Positions 51,657-61,749 of a DNA stretch of 64,000 bases are shown here, one piece after another; position 1 is the first letter of the stretch; each line of letters begins with the position of its first letter. The DNA is from Ochrobactrum chromiisoli (GTDB lineage Bacteria > Pseudomonadota > Alphaproteobacteria > Rhizobiales > Rhizobiaceae), in contig NZ_JAPHAV010000009.1 of the NCBI RefSeq assembly GCF_026241335.1, positions 1 through 64,000 of the forward strand, given 5' to 3'. The notes below the pieces were generated by a model, which saw only the letters and a list, made by a program, of their open reading frames with translations, was not told the origin of the DNA and did no database searches. Made by a program: the position numbers and the translations under genes.

Positions 51657-52711
51657 TCGAATTTTCCTGTTTCGTTGGCGGGCTTTTGATTGGTGCCACG
51701 CTCGTACCAGCCTTTGGAACGATTAACGATCCAGACGACGGACAGCATGACGGGCACCTCAACGAGAACGCCCACAACCGTTGCAAGTGCTGCACCAGAC
51801 GAGAAGCCAAACAGACTGATTGCCGCTGCTACAGCGAGTTCAAAGAAGTTAGAAGCGCCGATCAATGCGGATGGTCCGGCAACGCAGTGCTGCTCTCCCG
51901 AAAGCCGGTTCAGAACGTAAGCAAGGCCCGAATTGAAGTAGACCTGAATAAGGATCGGGACGGCCAGCATCGCGATGATCATAGGCTGCGCGATGATCTG
52001 CTCTCCCTGAAAACCAAACAGCAGAATGAGTGTGGCGAGAAGTGCAACCAGCGACAAAGGCTGTAATACTTTCAGCATTACATCGAAGGATTGCTGCCCA
52101 CGCGCAAGAATAATGCGTCGCAGGATTTGCGCAATAATCACCGGAATAACGATATAGAGGAACACCGATAAAATGAGTGTGTCCCAAGGGACGGTAATTG
52201 CCGAGAGTCCAAGCAGAAGCCCAACGATGGGAGCGAAGGCCACCACCATAATCGCATCATTCAGAGCGACTTGCGAAAGCGTGAAATGCGGCTCGCCCTT
52301 TGTCAGATTGGACCAGACGAACACCATCGCAGTGCAAGGGGCAGCTGCAAGAATAATCAGGCCCGCAATATAAGAATCGATCTGACCCGCAGGCAAGTAA
52401 GGGCGAAACAGCCAGCCAATGAATAGCCAGGCGAGAAGCGCCATTGAAAAAGGTTTGACAGCCCAGTTAATGAACAGCGTGACACCGATTCCTCGCCAAT
52501 GCTTGGTAACTTGCCTCAAGGCGCTGAAATCAATCTTCAGCAACATTGGGATAATCATGAGCCAGATGAGAACGGCAACCGGAATATTCACGTTTGCGAC
52601 TTCAGCAGAGCCAAGGAGGTGGAAAATTTCAGGGAATATATGCCCCAGCGCAACACCAGCGACAATACAAAGCGCTACCCAGACGGTCAGATACCGTTCG
52701 AATGTAGACAT
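51653..52711 (-). CDS. acr3: Arsenite efflux permease, ACR3 family
   Basis: 352 residues with ten predicted helices. Marks of ACR3: INWAVKPFSMALLAWLF, AAPCTAMVFVWSNLTKGEP (the membrane Cys), and ALIGASNFFELAVAAAISLFG. The start is ATG 52711 (MSTFERYLT), with GGGGAG ahead; an open frame to 52756 lacks a site. Exports arsenite made by ArsC. Confidence 0.94.
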   Translation of the reverse strand: MSTFERYLTVWVALCIVAGVALGHIFPEIFHLLGSAEVANVNIPVAVLIWLMIIPMLLKIDFSALRQVTKHWRGIGVTLFINWAVKPFSMALLAWLFIGWLFRPYLPAGQIDSYIAGLIILAAAPCTAMVFVWSNLTKGEPHFTLSQVALNDAIMVVAFAPIVGLLLGLSAITVPWDTLILSVFLYIVIPVIIAQILRRIILARGQQSFDVMLKVLQPLSLVALLATLILLFGFQGEQIIAQPMIIAMLAVPILIQVYFNSGLAYVLNRLSGEQHCVAGPSALIGASNFFELAVAAAISLFGFSSGAALATVVGVLVEVPVMLSVVWIVNRSKGWYERGTNQKPANETGKFE

Positions 52712-52850
52712 TATTTCTCCCCTGCGTTCCAGATTGTCGCACCGAAAATTGAACATGCGAAGTTGTCCGTGCGCAAAAAGTGCACGCTATTAACCCTATC
52801 TGTCATTTCATCAGTCCATTTGTTCGAAGACCAGATTTGTGGGCTTCGTG

Positions 52851-53204
52851 TTACTGTTTAACCACCTTCGGTTCGCAACAATGCGTCAGGCTTTTTATGA
52901 GAGGTGCGCAGAGTTCGGCACTCCCGCCACAGCAATCCTTGATCATAAACAGCGTCAACTCCCGAAAACGCGCAAGATCAGCGCGATAGATAATTGAACG
53001 GCTCTGGCGCTCACTGCTCACCAAACCAGCACGAGACAAGGTCGCTAAATGCGCAGACATCGTGTTCTGGGGAACTTCCAGCATGCGCGCAAGCTCTCCC
53101 ACCGCAAGGCCGTCAGGTTCGTGCTTGACCAACAGTCGAAAAGTGTCGAGCCTTGTCGATTGAGCGAGAGCCGCCAAGGCGGTTATAGCATCCCCTGTTT
53201 CCAT
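52851..53204 (-). CDS. arsR: ArsR-family arsenic-responsive repressor
   Basis: 117 residues. Winged helix: LAVGELARMLEVPQNTMSAHLATLSRAGLV. The As-binding thiols are not in the classic ELCVCDL helix. Cysteines cluster near the C-terminus instead (KDCCGGSAELCAP and HCCEP), which is the alternative ArsR type with a C-terminal site. First gene of arsR-acr3-arsC. Confidence 0.9.
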   Translation of the reverse strand: METGDAITALAALAQSTRLDTFRLLVKHEPDGLAVGELARMLEVPQNTMSAHLATLSRAGLVSSERQSRSIIYRADLARFRELTLFMIKDCCGGSAELCAPLIKSLTHCCEPKVVKQ

Positions 53205-53226
53205 ATATCCAGAATAATGGATATAT
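53203..53226. promoter_or_regulatory. Candidate ArsR operator overlapping the arsR start
   Basis: ATATATCC-N8-GGATATAT, perfect eight-base arms. The left arm overlaps the first two bases of the arsR start codon region, so binding would block transcription initiation or early elongation. Confidence 0.55.
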
Positions 53227-53745
53227 TGCCTGCGTCAACTCCTATTCGCAAAAGGATACAATTTATTCCCCTCATTTGCTTGCGCTGACATCCGCCTTTA
53301 TCTCTCTTAGAACGCGGTTCGATCCGATTCACATCGAAACCGTGAGTGTCGCAGCCCGGTCTTTGTTGGGAGTTTTGTTCAAACTTTTCAGTGCCTCGAT
53401 TGGCCATGAAAAAACACATCAAAATACGCCAAGAGGCTTTCACAAGGGATCTCTGTTATCCTGCGCGGCAGGCAGAGATAATCGCCATTCAAAACCAATA
53501 AAATCGCGAAAGAAAATTCTATAATAGTTTATTTTCATATCGAAATATCAATACATTTAATAAACTAAACAATATAAATTTATAGCAATAATTATATTAT
53601 AATTTAAAATTCGCAATTTTCTACATTTTACAGTGTAGCCATGCATTTTTGATTCCTATAAAAAATACTCTCTTTCACATTGACAAAATTGTGGCCAAAC
53701 CTAGATTTGAAGTTTGGAATTTATGCCCCAATTTTGTGAGAGAAA
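53227..53745. other. Gene-less, AT-rich region upstream of the BCCT gene
   Basis: No credible gene. Positions 53520-53640 are very AT-rich. TTGACA (53680-53685) with TAGATT 16 bases later, and CCAAAC ... GTTTGG (53695-53717) over the -10, form a candidate controlled promoter for the transporter. The ArsR operon promoter lies at the left end. Confidence 0.45.
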
Positions 53746-55740
53746 ATGCCAGCAAAATTTATTATCAATCCGCCCGTATTCTTCGGTTCGATTATTATCA
53801 TAGGATTGTTTCTCGCGATCGGTGTAATTGTTCCAGATCAGGCCGCTGAAATTTTTACTGCTTTGCAAAACAGTATTCTTGCAAACTTCGGTTGGTTTTA
53901 TCTTCTTGTTGTTGGGATTTTTCTGGCCAGTGTTCTGTTGCTCAGTCTGGGGCGATATGGACGCCTCAAATTAGGGCCGGACGACTCCACACCGGATTTC
54001 AGTTTTATGTCGTGGATTGCGATGCTTTTTGCCGCCGGCATGGGCATCGGGTTGATGTATTATGCTGTGGGTGAGCCGATGTCTCACTTCATGGCCCCGC
54101 CAACAGCGGAACCCCGCTCGATCGAAGCAACGCGCCAGGCCATGGCTGTGACGTTCTTCCATTGGGGCATTCACGCCTGGGCTATTTACGCGGTCGTGGG
54201 GCTTTCGCTTGCTTATTTTGGTTATCGCTACAATCTTCCACTCACAATCCGCTCGGGATTATATCCACTTTTAAAAGAACGGATTAACGGCCCGATTGGG
54301 CACGCTGTTGATATTTTTGCGATTGTCGGAACAATGTTCGGGATCGCAACCTCGCTTGGGTTGGGTGTTTCGCAAATCAATGCAGGACTTAATTATCTGA
54401 CGGGCGTCCCCATCGGATTGCAGGTTCAGCTTCCTTTAATATTGGTCATTACCGGCCTTGCGACCATATCCGTTGTCACCGGGCTTGATAAAGGTGTTCG
54501 CATTCTATCGGAAGTGAACCTTCTGATTGCAATTTTGCTGATGCTGTTTGTTCTCGTCGTGGGCCCAACTTCGCAGCTGTTCCGCGATTTTGTTCAAAAT
54601 ATCGGACTTTATCTGGATACGATTGTTCTTAGAACATTCAACATTTATGCCTATCAGCCAACACCATGGATCGATGCCTGGACTCTTTTCTATTGGGCAT
54701 GGTGGATTTCCTGGTCGCCTTTCGTCGGTATGTTCATCGCGCGTATCTCCAGAGGGCGAACAGTGCGCGAATTTGTTACAGCCGTTTTGTTTATTCCAGC
54801 AGGCTTCACATTCTTTTGGATGACTGTCTTTGGCAATTCCGCAATCCTGATTGACACCACTGTTGCCAACGGAAAGCTGGGCGCTGAGATAGCGGCAGAC
54901 GTTTCGGTCGGCCTGTTTCATTTCTTCGAATATTTGCCGTGGACCACATTGACCTCGACGCTTGCGGTCATTCTGGTGGCAATATTCTTCATCACTTCGT
55001 CAGACTCTGGCTCTTTGGTTGTGGATTCCATTGCCGCCGGTGGTGAAACCGAAACAACGACCGCTCAACGGGTCTTCTGGTGCGCGCTTGAAGGCATTGT
55101 TGCCGCGAGCCTGCTTGTTGCGGGTGGATTGGGTGCACTTCAATCTGTGACGATTGCAAGCGCACTTCCATTTTCTATCGTCATTCTCGTTCTTGTCTGG
55201 TCGCTCTTCAAAGGGATGCGGGCCGACCTCGCCCAACAGGTCGCACATGCGGGAATTCCAACCACTCCCACGGCACAACCAGCGTCTGGCCTGACCTGGC
55301 AACGCCGGTTATCGTTGATGCTGCATGCACCTTCCGAGCGTGAAGTGTCCGCTTTTATCGAAGGCCCGGCAATGAAGGCGCTTTCCGAAGTCGCAACGGA
55401 ACTCAACAATCGAGGACGCGACACCGTTGTCGCCACAGAAGACAATGGTTCAATTGCACTGCGTTCATCGGCGGAAGGCGTTCGCGACTTCATTTATGGG
55501 ATAATGCCAGCCTCGCACCAGATTCCCGCTTTCTCCGCTATGGCCGTGGGAAAACCTGAGTTTCGCTACGAAGCCAGAACGTATTTTTCGAGTGGAGGAC
55601 GAGGTTACGATGTCATGGGCATGACGAAAGATCAATTGATCTCCGACGTTCTGGTTCAGTTCGAGCGCTATCTCGCATTGGTTCACACACCAGAAACGCA
55701 ATTGGTCCACAGCGCACCGGAGCATTCAGCCGACATGTGA
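53746..55740 (+). CDS. BCCT-family betaine/choline/carnitine transporter
   Basis: 664 residues, twelve membrane helices up to about residue 500. The glycine-rich stretch [17 protein letters not shown] and the signature [26 protein letters not shown] (split over residues 308-333) define the family. The 160-residue cytoplasmic tail ([18 protein letters not shown] ...) is the long form seen in BetT-like proteins, where the tail adjusts activity to osmolarity. Substrate likely choline or betaine, not decided by sequence alone. Confidence 0.93.
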   Translation: MPAKFIINPPVFFGSIIIIGLFLAIGVIVPDQAAEIFTALQNSILANFGWFYLLVVGIFLASVLLLSLGRYGRLKLGPDDSTPDFSFMSWIAMLFAAGMGIGLMYYAVGEPMSHFMAPPTAEPRSIEATRQAMAVTFFHWGIHAWAIYAVVGLSLAYFGYRYNLPLTIRSGLYPLLKERINGPIGHAVDIFAIVGTMFGIATSLGLGVSQINAGLNYLTGVPIGLQVQLPLILVITGLATISVVTGLDKGVRILSEVNLLIAILLMLFVLVVGPTSQLFRDFVQNIGLYLDTIVLRTFNIYAYQPTPWIDAWTLFYWAWWISWSPFVGMFIARISRGRTVREFVTAVLFIPAGFTFFWMTVFGNSAILIDTTVANGKLGAEIAADVSVGLFHFFEYLPWTTLTSTLAVILVAIFFITSSDSGSLVVDSIAAGGETETTTAQRVFWCALEGIVAASLLVAGGLGALQSVTIASALPFSIVILVLVWSLFKGMRADLAQQVAHAGIPTTPTAQPASGLTWQRRLSLMLHAPSEREVSAFIEGPAMKALSEVATELNNRGRDTVVATEDNGSIALRSSAEGVRDFIYGIMPASHQIPAFSAMAVGKPEFRYEARTYFSSGGRGYDVMGMTKDQLISDVLVQFERYLALVHTPETQLVHSAPEHSADM

Positions 55741-55787
55741 TCGTCGATACGTGAGAATTTTAAATACCAACAATCGAGATAGGAATA

Positions 55788-56633
55788 ATGGACCAAAAAG
55801 CGACCGAAGTCTTTGAACGCACCAATCAATTTCTGTTCCAGATATCCGATCTGCTTTTGCGCTATTCGCTATCAACCCTGGGCGCAATTGTAATCCTTTG
55901 TGCAGGGTGGATTTTAGCGGGAACCCTTCAACGCTGGACCGTCACCTCGCTATCGGGCATCCGCGGCCTCGACAAGACAATTTCAAAGTTTTTTGGCGGC
56001 GTCATCCGCTACAGTGTTCTTGCCATCGTTTTTGTGATGGTTCTGGGCCAATTTGGCGTTCAGACTGCCTCAATCCTTGCAGCATTGGGCGCAATAGGCC
56101 TCGCCATTGGGCTTGCCTTGCAGGGCACACTTCAAAACATTGCGGCAGGCATTATGCTTCTTGTTCTTCGCCCGTTTCGGGTTGGGGAGTTTATAAGTGC
56201 AGGCAGTGTTGTCGGCACAGTTGAAGAGATAGGCTTGTTTACAACAGAGCTTAAATCTTATGACGGCGTTTACATTATGGCTCCGAATTCAACTCTTTGG
56301 AACACGTCGGTCATCAACTATAGCCGCCTCAAGATGAGGATGCACGACTTCAAAGTGCGTATAGGATACGACGACAATATCGATAATGCGTTCTCAATAA
56401 TTCAGAAGATTGTCTTGTCACAGGAGGGAGTGCTTCAAGAGCCAAAGCCCACCTTCTTTGTTGATGAGCTGGGCGATAGTGCTGTTATCTTGTGCTATCG
56501 CTATTGGATTGACAGCAATCATTATTGGGACGTCGTTCGCAACACCACCAAATCTGTTAAAACCTCTTTTGACGAGGCGGGAATAAAAATACCCTATCAG
56601 CAGGTTACCTACCATATGAAGGCTGCTGCTTAG
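55788..56633 (+). CDS. MscS-family small-conductance mechanosensitive channel
   Basis: 281 residues, the size of E. coli MscS. TM3 pore helix: GVQTASILAALGAIGLAIGLAL followed by QGTLQNIAAGIMLLVLRPFRVGEF (each within residues 88-130). Then the beta domain (GTVEEIGLFTTELKSYDG, PNSTLWNTSVINYS). It starts 47 bases after the BCCT gene with AGGA, so the two probably form an osmotic pair: uptake and emergency release. Confidence 0.94.
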   Translation: MDQKATEVFERTNQFLFQISDLLLRYSLSTLGAIVILCAGWILAGTLQRWTVTSLSGIRGLDKTISKFFGGVIRYSVLAIVFVMVLGQFGVQTASILAALGAIGLAIGLALQGTLQNIAAGIMLLVLRPFRVGEFISAGSVVGTVEEIGLFTTELKSYDGVYIMAPNSTLWNTSVINYSRLKMRMHDFKVRIGYDDNIDNAFSIIQKIVLSQEGVLQEPKPTFFVDELGDSAVILCYRYWIDSNHYWDVVRNTTKSVKTSFDEAGIKIPYQQVTYHMKAAA

Positions 56634-56642
56634 AAGGCGTCA

Positions 56643-56683
56643 AAGCATAATCCCATGACTTTCGCTTCGGGCAGATTATGCTT
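56643..56683. repeat. Palindromic repeat at the uxuB 3' end
   Basis: AAGCATAATC ... GATTATGCTT, related to 17776-17814. It touches the stop codon of the minus-strand gene and separates convergent genes. Confidence 0.55.
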
Positions 56684-58149
56684 TATTCAGCCCTTTGTGC
56701 CTCATGCTTGATGAAAGCGGCCATGCCTTCGGATTGGATGCCATCAACCATATCCCTGAGCATGGCGCCGAAAACGCCGTTGATTAACGTCTCTGGAAGA
56801 ATTTCAGGGCAAACGAGCGCAACTGAGCGAATTATATCATCCGCAGTTGCCGCATGTTTTAAGGCGCTCTGAAGCTCCATTGCACGCGGGTCATTCAATG
56901 CTTGCGGATTTCCATACCTATCTTTGCGAACAAGATAAGCAAGCCAGGCCGCCAAGGAAAATGCAAAAGGGCGCGTGGATCCGCCGGCTGCAATCGTCTC
57001 CATTGCCGGTGCGGTTATGCGTTGAGGAAGCTTTTGCGTCCCATCCATCGCGATCTGTGCCGTAGAATGTGCTATCGCTGGATTGGAAAATCGTTCGGCC
57101 AATGCTGAAGCATACTCATCAAGATCAATCGTTAGTCCTTCGACAGTCGCGGCCGCTGCGGCAAGATGGCGCCGAACAAGGGCAGCATGATCAGGGTCAG
57201 CCATAACATCGCGTACAAGTGCTTTTCCGGCCAATTGCCCGCTATAGGCAAGCATGGAATGCGCACCATTGAGCATGCGAAGTTTCATGCGCTCATATGG
57301 CGTCACGTCATCGACAAACAGGACGCCAGCGCATTCCCATTCTGGCCGTCCAGCACAGAATTGATCCTCTATGACCCATTGCGTGAATGGCTCGGTTTCG
57401 ACTGCTGCATGATCGTCCCGCCCGCTCAGTTCTCCGGCCAGTTTGGTCGTATCGGCATTTGATGAGGGTGTAATGCGATCGACCATGGATGAAGGAAAGC
57501 TGACATTGTTTGCTATCCAATGGAAAAGCGTCTCACCGTGGGTTTTGCGTGCAAAAGTCAGGACTGCGTTGCGCAGTTTCTCGCCATTATGAGACAGGTT
57601 ATCACAGCTCAACACAGTGAATGGCTGCAATCCCAAATGCATTCTGCGGTTCAGAGAACCGACAATCAGTCCGATCACTCCCCTGGGCGCATCAGGATTT
57701 GCAAGGTCGAAAGCGACCGCAGGATGGCTATCATCAAGCTGACCATCGCTGGTGATACCATATCCTTTTTCCGTCACCGTCAAACTGACAATACGGCAGC
57801 CAGGAGATGCCATGGCTTCCAATGCATCGCCACTAACATCAGGTCCGGCCAATACCCGTTCAAGCGCGCCGATCACCCGTGCCTCTGTGGTCGCGCCGCG
57901 TGTGATCAGCGTGTAATGACCATTCTGTGGATTTAAACTCTCCGCAACAGACGTTCCACGCAGCGATACGCCGATAACACGCCAGTCGCCGCCATTTTGT
58001 GCGAGAGCAGCATCGGTGTAAGCAAGCAGATGAGCGCGTGCAAAATTGCCAAGCCCCAAATGGACAATTCCAGCCCCATGGTTCTGCGGTGTGTAAGCAG
58101 GCCAACTGGCCGATGCACCCAGATTTGCCTGCGCCGAAAGTCTTGTCAT
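56683..58149 (-). CDS. uxuB: D-mannonate oxidoreductase (fructuronate reductase)
   Basis: 488 residues of the mannitol dehydrogenase family. NAD block IVHLGLGNFARAHLLAYTD (near 28-46). SFPSSMVDRITP and the catalytic-lysine region MKLRMLNGAHSMLAY are family signatures. Interconverts D-fructuronate and D-mannonate. It overlaps uxuA by four bases. Mannitol or altronate activity is the alternative, but the uxuA context favours UxuB. Confidence 0.9.
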   Translation of the reverse strand: MTRLSAQANLGASASWPAYTPQNHGAGIVHLGLGNFARAHLLAYTDAALAQNGGDWRVIGVSLRGTSVAESLNPQNGHYTLITRGATTEARVIGALERVLAGPDVSGDALEAMASPGCRIVSLTVTEKGYGITSDGQLDDSHPAVAFDLANPDAPRGVIGLIVGSLNRRMHLGLQPFTVLSCDNLSHNGEKLRNAVLTFARKTHGETLFHWIANNVSFPSSMVDRITPSSNADTTKLAGELSGRDDHAAVETEPFTQWVIEDQFCAGRPEWECAGVLFVDDVTPYERMKLRMLNGAHSMLAYSGQLAGKALVRDVMADPDHAALVRRHLAAAAATVEGLTIDLDEYASALAERFSNPAIAHSTAQIAMDGTQKLPQRITAPAMETIAAGGSTRPFAFSLAAWLAYLVRKDRYGNPQALNDPRAMELQSALKHAATADDIIRSVALVCPEILPETLINGVFGAMLRDMVDGIQSEGMAAFIKHEAQRAE

Positions 58150-59363
58150 TCCACCACCCTGACATCTGGATGCGACAGGGCGGTCATGATCCCGCGCAAT
58201 TCCGCCAGCCCCTTCAACCGACCAATGGACGGATAACCCGGCTGCGCTTTTCTGTTCAGATCATCCAGAATGTCCTGACCATGATCAGGCCGCATTGGAA
58301 TTTGCCAGTCTGCGCGGCCCGCAAGCTTGCGCCGATTTTCTTCGGCAAGAATGGCTGCAATCATGGCAACCATATCGGTATGGCCTTCCAGATGAGCGGC
58401 CTCATGGAACGATCCACCAAGATGCGGTTCTTCAAGGGCGACATTGCGCAGATGCAGAAAATGCACCCGATCGCCCAGCCGCTTCATCATACCCGGCAGA
58501 TCATTATCAGCGCGTGTGCCCAGTGATCCGGTGCAAAGCGTAATGCCATTTGCCGAAATATTCACCGCATCCATCACGGCCTTATAATCGGCTTCGGTCG
58601 ACATGATGCGCGGCAGACCAAGCAGCGAAAACGGTGGATCATCCGGGTGGCAGCATAAACGCACACCAAGTTCTTCTGCCAGCGGGCTGACCTCTGCCAG
58701 AAAATCAATCAGATGCCCCCGGAGACGTTCAGGCGAAATATTGTCGTAATGCGCAAGATGACGCTTCACATCATCCATCGACATGCGTTCAGCGGCACCG
58801 GGCAAGCCAAACACGACATTCCCCGAGAGCTCCAGACGTCGTGCCTCAGGCATGTCTGCAAACCGCTTGTGTGCCGCCTCATAGACCTCTGGACTATAAT
58901 CATCCGATGCGCCGTTGCGTTGTAAAAGAAACAAATCAAAGGCTGCAAAATCAATCGCGTCGTAGCGCATACAGGTGGCGCCATTTGGCAATCGATACGC
59001 CAGATCAGTGCGCGTCCAGTCGAGGATCGGCATAAAATTATAGCAGATGACCTCAACACCTGCATCACGCAGGTTTCGCATGGAGGTCTTCCAGTTTGCG
59101 ATATGTGTTTTCCAATCACCCGTCTGGCGTTTGATATCCTCAGAAACCGGAAGGCTTTCAACGACCTCCCACCGAAGACCGGAGGCTTCCCCGTTCTTCA
59201 TGTAGGCGATGTCTTGTTTTCGCTTTTCAATTTCTGCAGGCGACCAGACGACGCCCGTCGCAACATGGTGAAGGGCTGTTACAACGCCTTCCACTCCTGC
59301 CTGCAACATATCATCGATGGATACCAGGTCCTTGGGGCCGAACCAGCGCCAGGTCTGTCTCAT
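58146..59363 (-). CDS. uxuA: Mannonate dehydratase
   Basis: 405 residues. Starts MRQTWRWFGPKDLVSIDD, the classic UxuA start. VICYNFMPILDWTRTDL, RLCCHPDDPPFSLLGLPRI and CTGSLGTRADND hold metal and substrate ligands (xylose-isomerase-like barrel). Converts D-mannonate to 2-keto-3-deoxygluconate. Confidence 0.96.
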   Translation of the reverse strand: MRQTWRWFGPKDLVSIDDMLQAGVEGVVTALHHVATGVVWSPAEIEKRKQDIAYMKNGEASGLRWEVVESLPVSEDIKRQTGDWKTHIANWKTSMRNLRDAGVEVICYNFMPILDWTRTDLAYRLPNGATCMRYDAIDFAAFDLFLLQRNGASDDYSPEVYEAAHKRFADMPEARRLELSGNVVFGLPGAAERMSMDDVKRHLAHYDNISPERLRGHLIDFLAEVSPLAEELGVRLCCHPDDPPFSLLGLPRIMSTEADYKAVMDAVNISANGITLCTGSLGTRADNDLPGMMKRLGDRVHFLHLRNVALEEPHLGGSFHEAAHLEGHTDMVAMIAAILAEENRRKLAGRADWQIPMRPDHGQDILDDLNRKAQPGYPSIGRLKGLAELRGIMTALSHPDVRVVE

Positions 59364-59381
59364 AGTGTCGTCTCTCTGTTT

Positions 59382-60464
59382 TCAGTGCCGTGCAGATGCA
59401 GCGGCAAAAGTAATTTGAACCTTGACCGATTGGGAACGGTCGGTTGCCGCACGAAATGCGGCAAGCGCATCGGTCACAGGCAAAGTGGATGTAATGATTG
59501 GGCATGGGTCAATTGCGCGCGATCCGATAAGCTGCACAGCATCAGCGAATTCGGTATCAAAACGCTGCGAACCGATAAACTGAATTTCCTTACCAACCAT
59601 CACATTCAATGGCATGGTTGTTGGCCCTGCAACACCCACTTGCACCATCGTGCCGAGTGGACGCAAACACGAAATTGCATCATTGATTGCAGGAGCTGCG
59701 GCGGAACACTCAAACACGAGATCAACCTTGCCTTTATCATCTTTCCATCGGTCAAGGCCGGTTGGATTGGCCGCAATATTGACTGTGTGATCAGCGCCCA
59801 TTTTTGCAGCAATCGCCAGTGTCGCGTCCTGAATATCTGTCACGATAATTTCGGAAGCGCCCCGCTTTTTTGCCACGGCAACACAAAGCGCGCCAATCGG
59901 GCCCGCTCCCGTCACCAGCACGACTTTGCCGGACAGGCTGCCGGCAATTGCCTCACCCCGATTGGCTGCATGCAAACACACAGCCAGCGGCTCTGAACAA
60001 GCGGCAGCACCCGGATCGATGTCATCAGGCACGGCAAAGCATTGATCCGCTTCAATGACGATCCTGTCGCGAAACATGCCTTGCTGATGCGGAAGATACA
60101 TTGCAGAACCTTTAAACCGCATCGCAGTGCAGTGGCGCGCAAGGCCCTGCTGGCAAAAACGGCACGCACCGCAAGGCTGGGACGGGTTCAAGGCCACAAG
60201 CTGGCCAGGCCTCAGACCCGTCACCCCTTCACCGAGCGCTTCGATGCGCCCGGATGCCTCATGCCCCAAGATGATCGGCTCGCGAACACGAATGGTTCCG
60301 ATACCGCCTTCCAGCCAGTAATGCAGATCAGATCCACAAATTCCGCCAGCCTGAATTGCGACCAGGACCTGACCTGGCCCCGGTGTTTCGAGCGGCCTGT
60401 TCTCAATGCGCAAATCATCCTGCGCATAAAGGCAAACGACACGTGTTACCGATTGCTCCGTCAT
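59382..60464 (-). CDS. L-idonate/L-gulonate 5-dehydrogenase, zinc MDR family
   Basis: 360 residues. Catalytic zinc CGSDLHYWLEGGIG and GHEASG; structural zinc CGACRFCQQGLARHC; NAD fold VTGAGPIGALC. The HYWLEGGIG and SEPLAVCLHAANR blocks are typical of L-idonate 5-dehydrogenase (IdnD). With UxuB and UxuA next to it, oxidation of L-gulonate to D-fructuronate is at least as attractive. ATG at 60464 is preferred to GTG at 60467, as GAGG lies at the proper distance. Confidence 0.88.
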   Translation of the reverse strand: MTEQSVTRVVCLYAQDDLRIENRPLETPGPGQVLVAIQAGGICGSDLHYWLEGGIGTIRVREPIILGHEASGRIEALGEGVTGLRPGQLVALNPSQPCGACRFCQQGLARHCTAMRFKGSAMYLPHQQGMFRDRIVIEADQCFAVPDDIDPGAAACSEPLAVCLHAANRGEAIAGSLSGKVVLVTGAGPIGALCVAVAKKRGASEIIVTDIQDATLAIAAKMGADHTVNIAANPTGLDRWKDDKGKVDLVFECSAAAPAINDAISCLRPLGTMVQVGVAGPTTMPLNVMVGKEIQFIGSQRFDTEFADAVQLIGSRAIDPCPIITSTLPVTDALAAFRAATDRSQSVKVQITFAAASARH

Positions 60465-60471
60465 CACAACC

Positions 60472-61749
60472 TCAAGGCATCAAAGTGTTGGGCAACCATG
60501 TCGCCAAAGGCGCGAAGTAGCTGACCATGAGAAGAACGATAATATTGGTGATGATGTAGGGAATAATCGCTCTGATCACCGGTGATAGAGGGAGTCGTGC
60601 GATATTTGACGCCACAAACAGGCAAACACCGACGGGAGGGGTCGTCAGACCGATCATCAGGTTCAACACTGCAAAACAGGCAAAGTGAATGGGGTCAATA
60701 CCGACGGCGATAGCCAGTGCCTGCAAAGGCACAAACAGGATGATCAGCGCGGCAATCGTTTCCATGAACATGCCAACGAACAGAAGCAAAATGTTAATCA
60801 GCAAAATCACAACGAACTTGTTGTCCGTAAACGAAAGAACTGCATTGGCCAGTGTCTGGGGAATGCGCTCTGCAACCAAAATCCAGCCAAAAACATTTGC
60901 AGTGCCTACCAGCACCAGAATGCCGGCAGAACTGATTGCACTGTCGATAATGATTTTGGGAATACGGCTTACCGGCAGTTCGCGATAGATGAACAGGCCC
61001 ACGAGTGCTGCATAAAGACATGCCACCACAGCAGTTTCGGTTGGTGTGGTTATCCCGATCAGCAAGCCGCCGACGATCAGCGCAGTCATTGCAATAGCCC
61101 AGATCGCGCCAGTGAACGACGTGAACAACTCCCGAACGCCCTTCCAGCTTTCACGCGGGAAATTCTTTTTCTTTGCGATGAAATAGGTTGTTACCATCAT
61201 CGCAAAACCCATCAGCAAACCAGGAACTGCGCCAGCCAGAAACAGTTTTCCGACTGAAAGCCCGGAGAGCGAGCCGACAATAATCATCGGAACGCTCGGC
61301 GGGATCATTGGACCGACTGTGGATGATGCAGCGGTCACAGCTGCCGAGAAAGAGGCAGGATATCCGACTTTTTTCATGCCGGGGATCATCATGCCGCCAA
61401 CGGATGCAACATCGGCAACCGCAGTGCCGGAAATGCCGCCAAAAAGCATGGAGGCTGCGATACTGGCTTGCGCAAGTCCACCGCGCATCCATCCAACCAA
61501 AGCGTTGGCAAAGCGAATGATACGCTCCGTAATGCCACCGGAATTCATCAAATTGCCTGCCAGAATAAAGCCCGGAATACAGAGCAGCACGAAACTGTCC
61601 ATCCCGGCATACATTTTCTGAGGAATGACAACGAGCGGAATATCAGCAAACAGGAGATAGGCCATTGAAGACAGGCCCAATGTGACGGCCACGGGTAGAC
61701 CGATGACCAGACCGAGCACAAATGTGCCAAGAAGAAGGGTCAGACCCAT
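60472..61749 (-). CDS. TRAP transporter large permease (DctM type)
   Basis: 425 residues, about twelve helices. GMDSFVLLCIPGFILAGNLM, SGTAVADVASVGGMMIPGMK and NLMIGLTTPPVGVCLFVASN are DctM signatures. Its start overlaps the DctQ stop (TGATG). Uses the sodium gradient to import the ligand bound by DctP. Confidence 0.94.
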   Translation of the reverse strand: MGLTLLLGTFVLGLVIGLPVAVTLGLSSMAYLLFADIPLVVIPQKMYAGMDSFVLLCIPGFILAGNLMNSGGITERIIRFANALVGWMRGGLAQASIAASMLFGGISGTAVADVASVGGMMIPGMKKVGYPASFSAAVTAASSTVGPMIPPSVPMIIVGSLSGLSVGKLFLAGAVPGLLMGFAMMVTTYFIAKKKNFPRESWKGVRELFTSFTGAIWAIAMTALIVGGLLIGITTPTETAVVACLYAALVGLFIYRELPVSRIPKIIIDSAISSAGILVLVGTANVFGWILVAERIPQTLANAVLSFTDNKFVVILLINILLLFVGMFMETIAALIILFVPLQALAIAVGIDPIHFACFAVLNLMIGLTTPPVGVCLFVASNIARLPLSPVIRAIIPYIITNIIVLLMVSYFAPLATWLPNTLMP

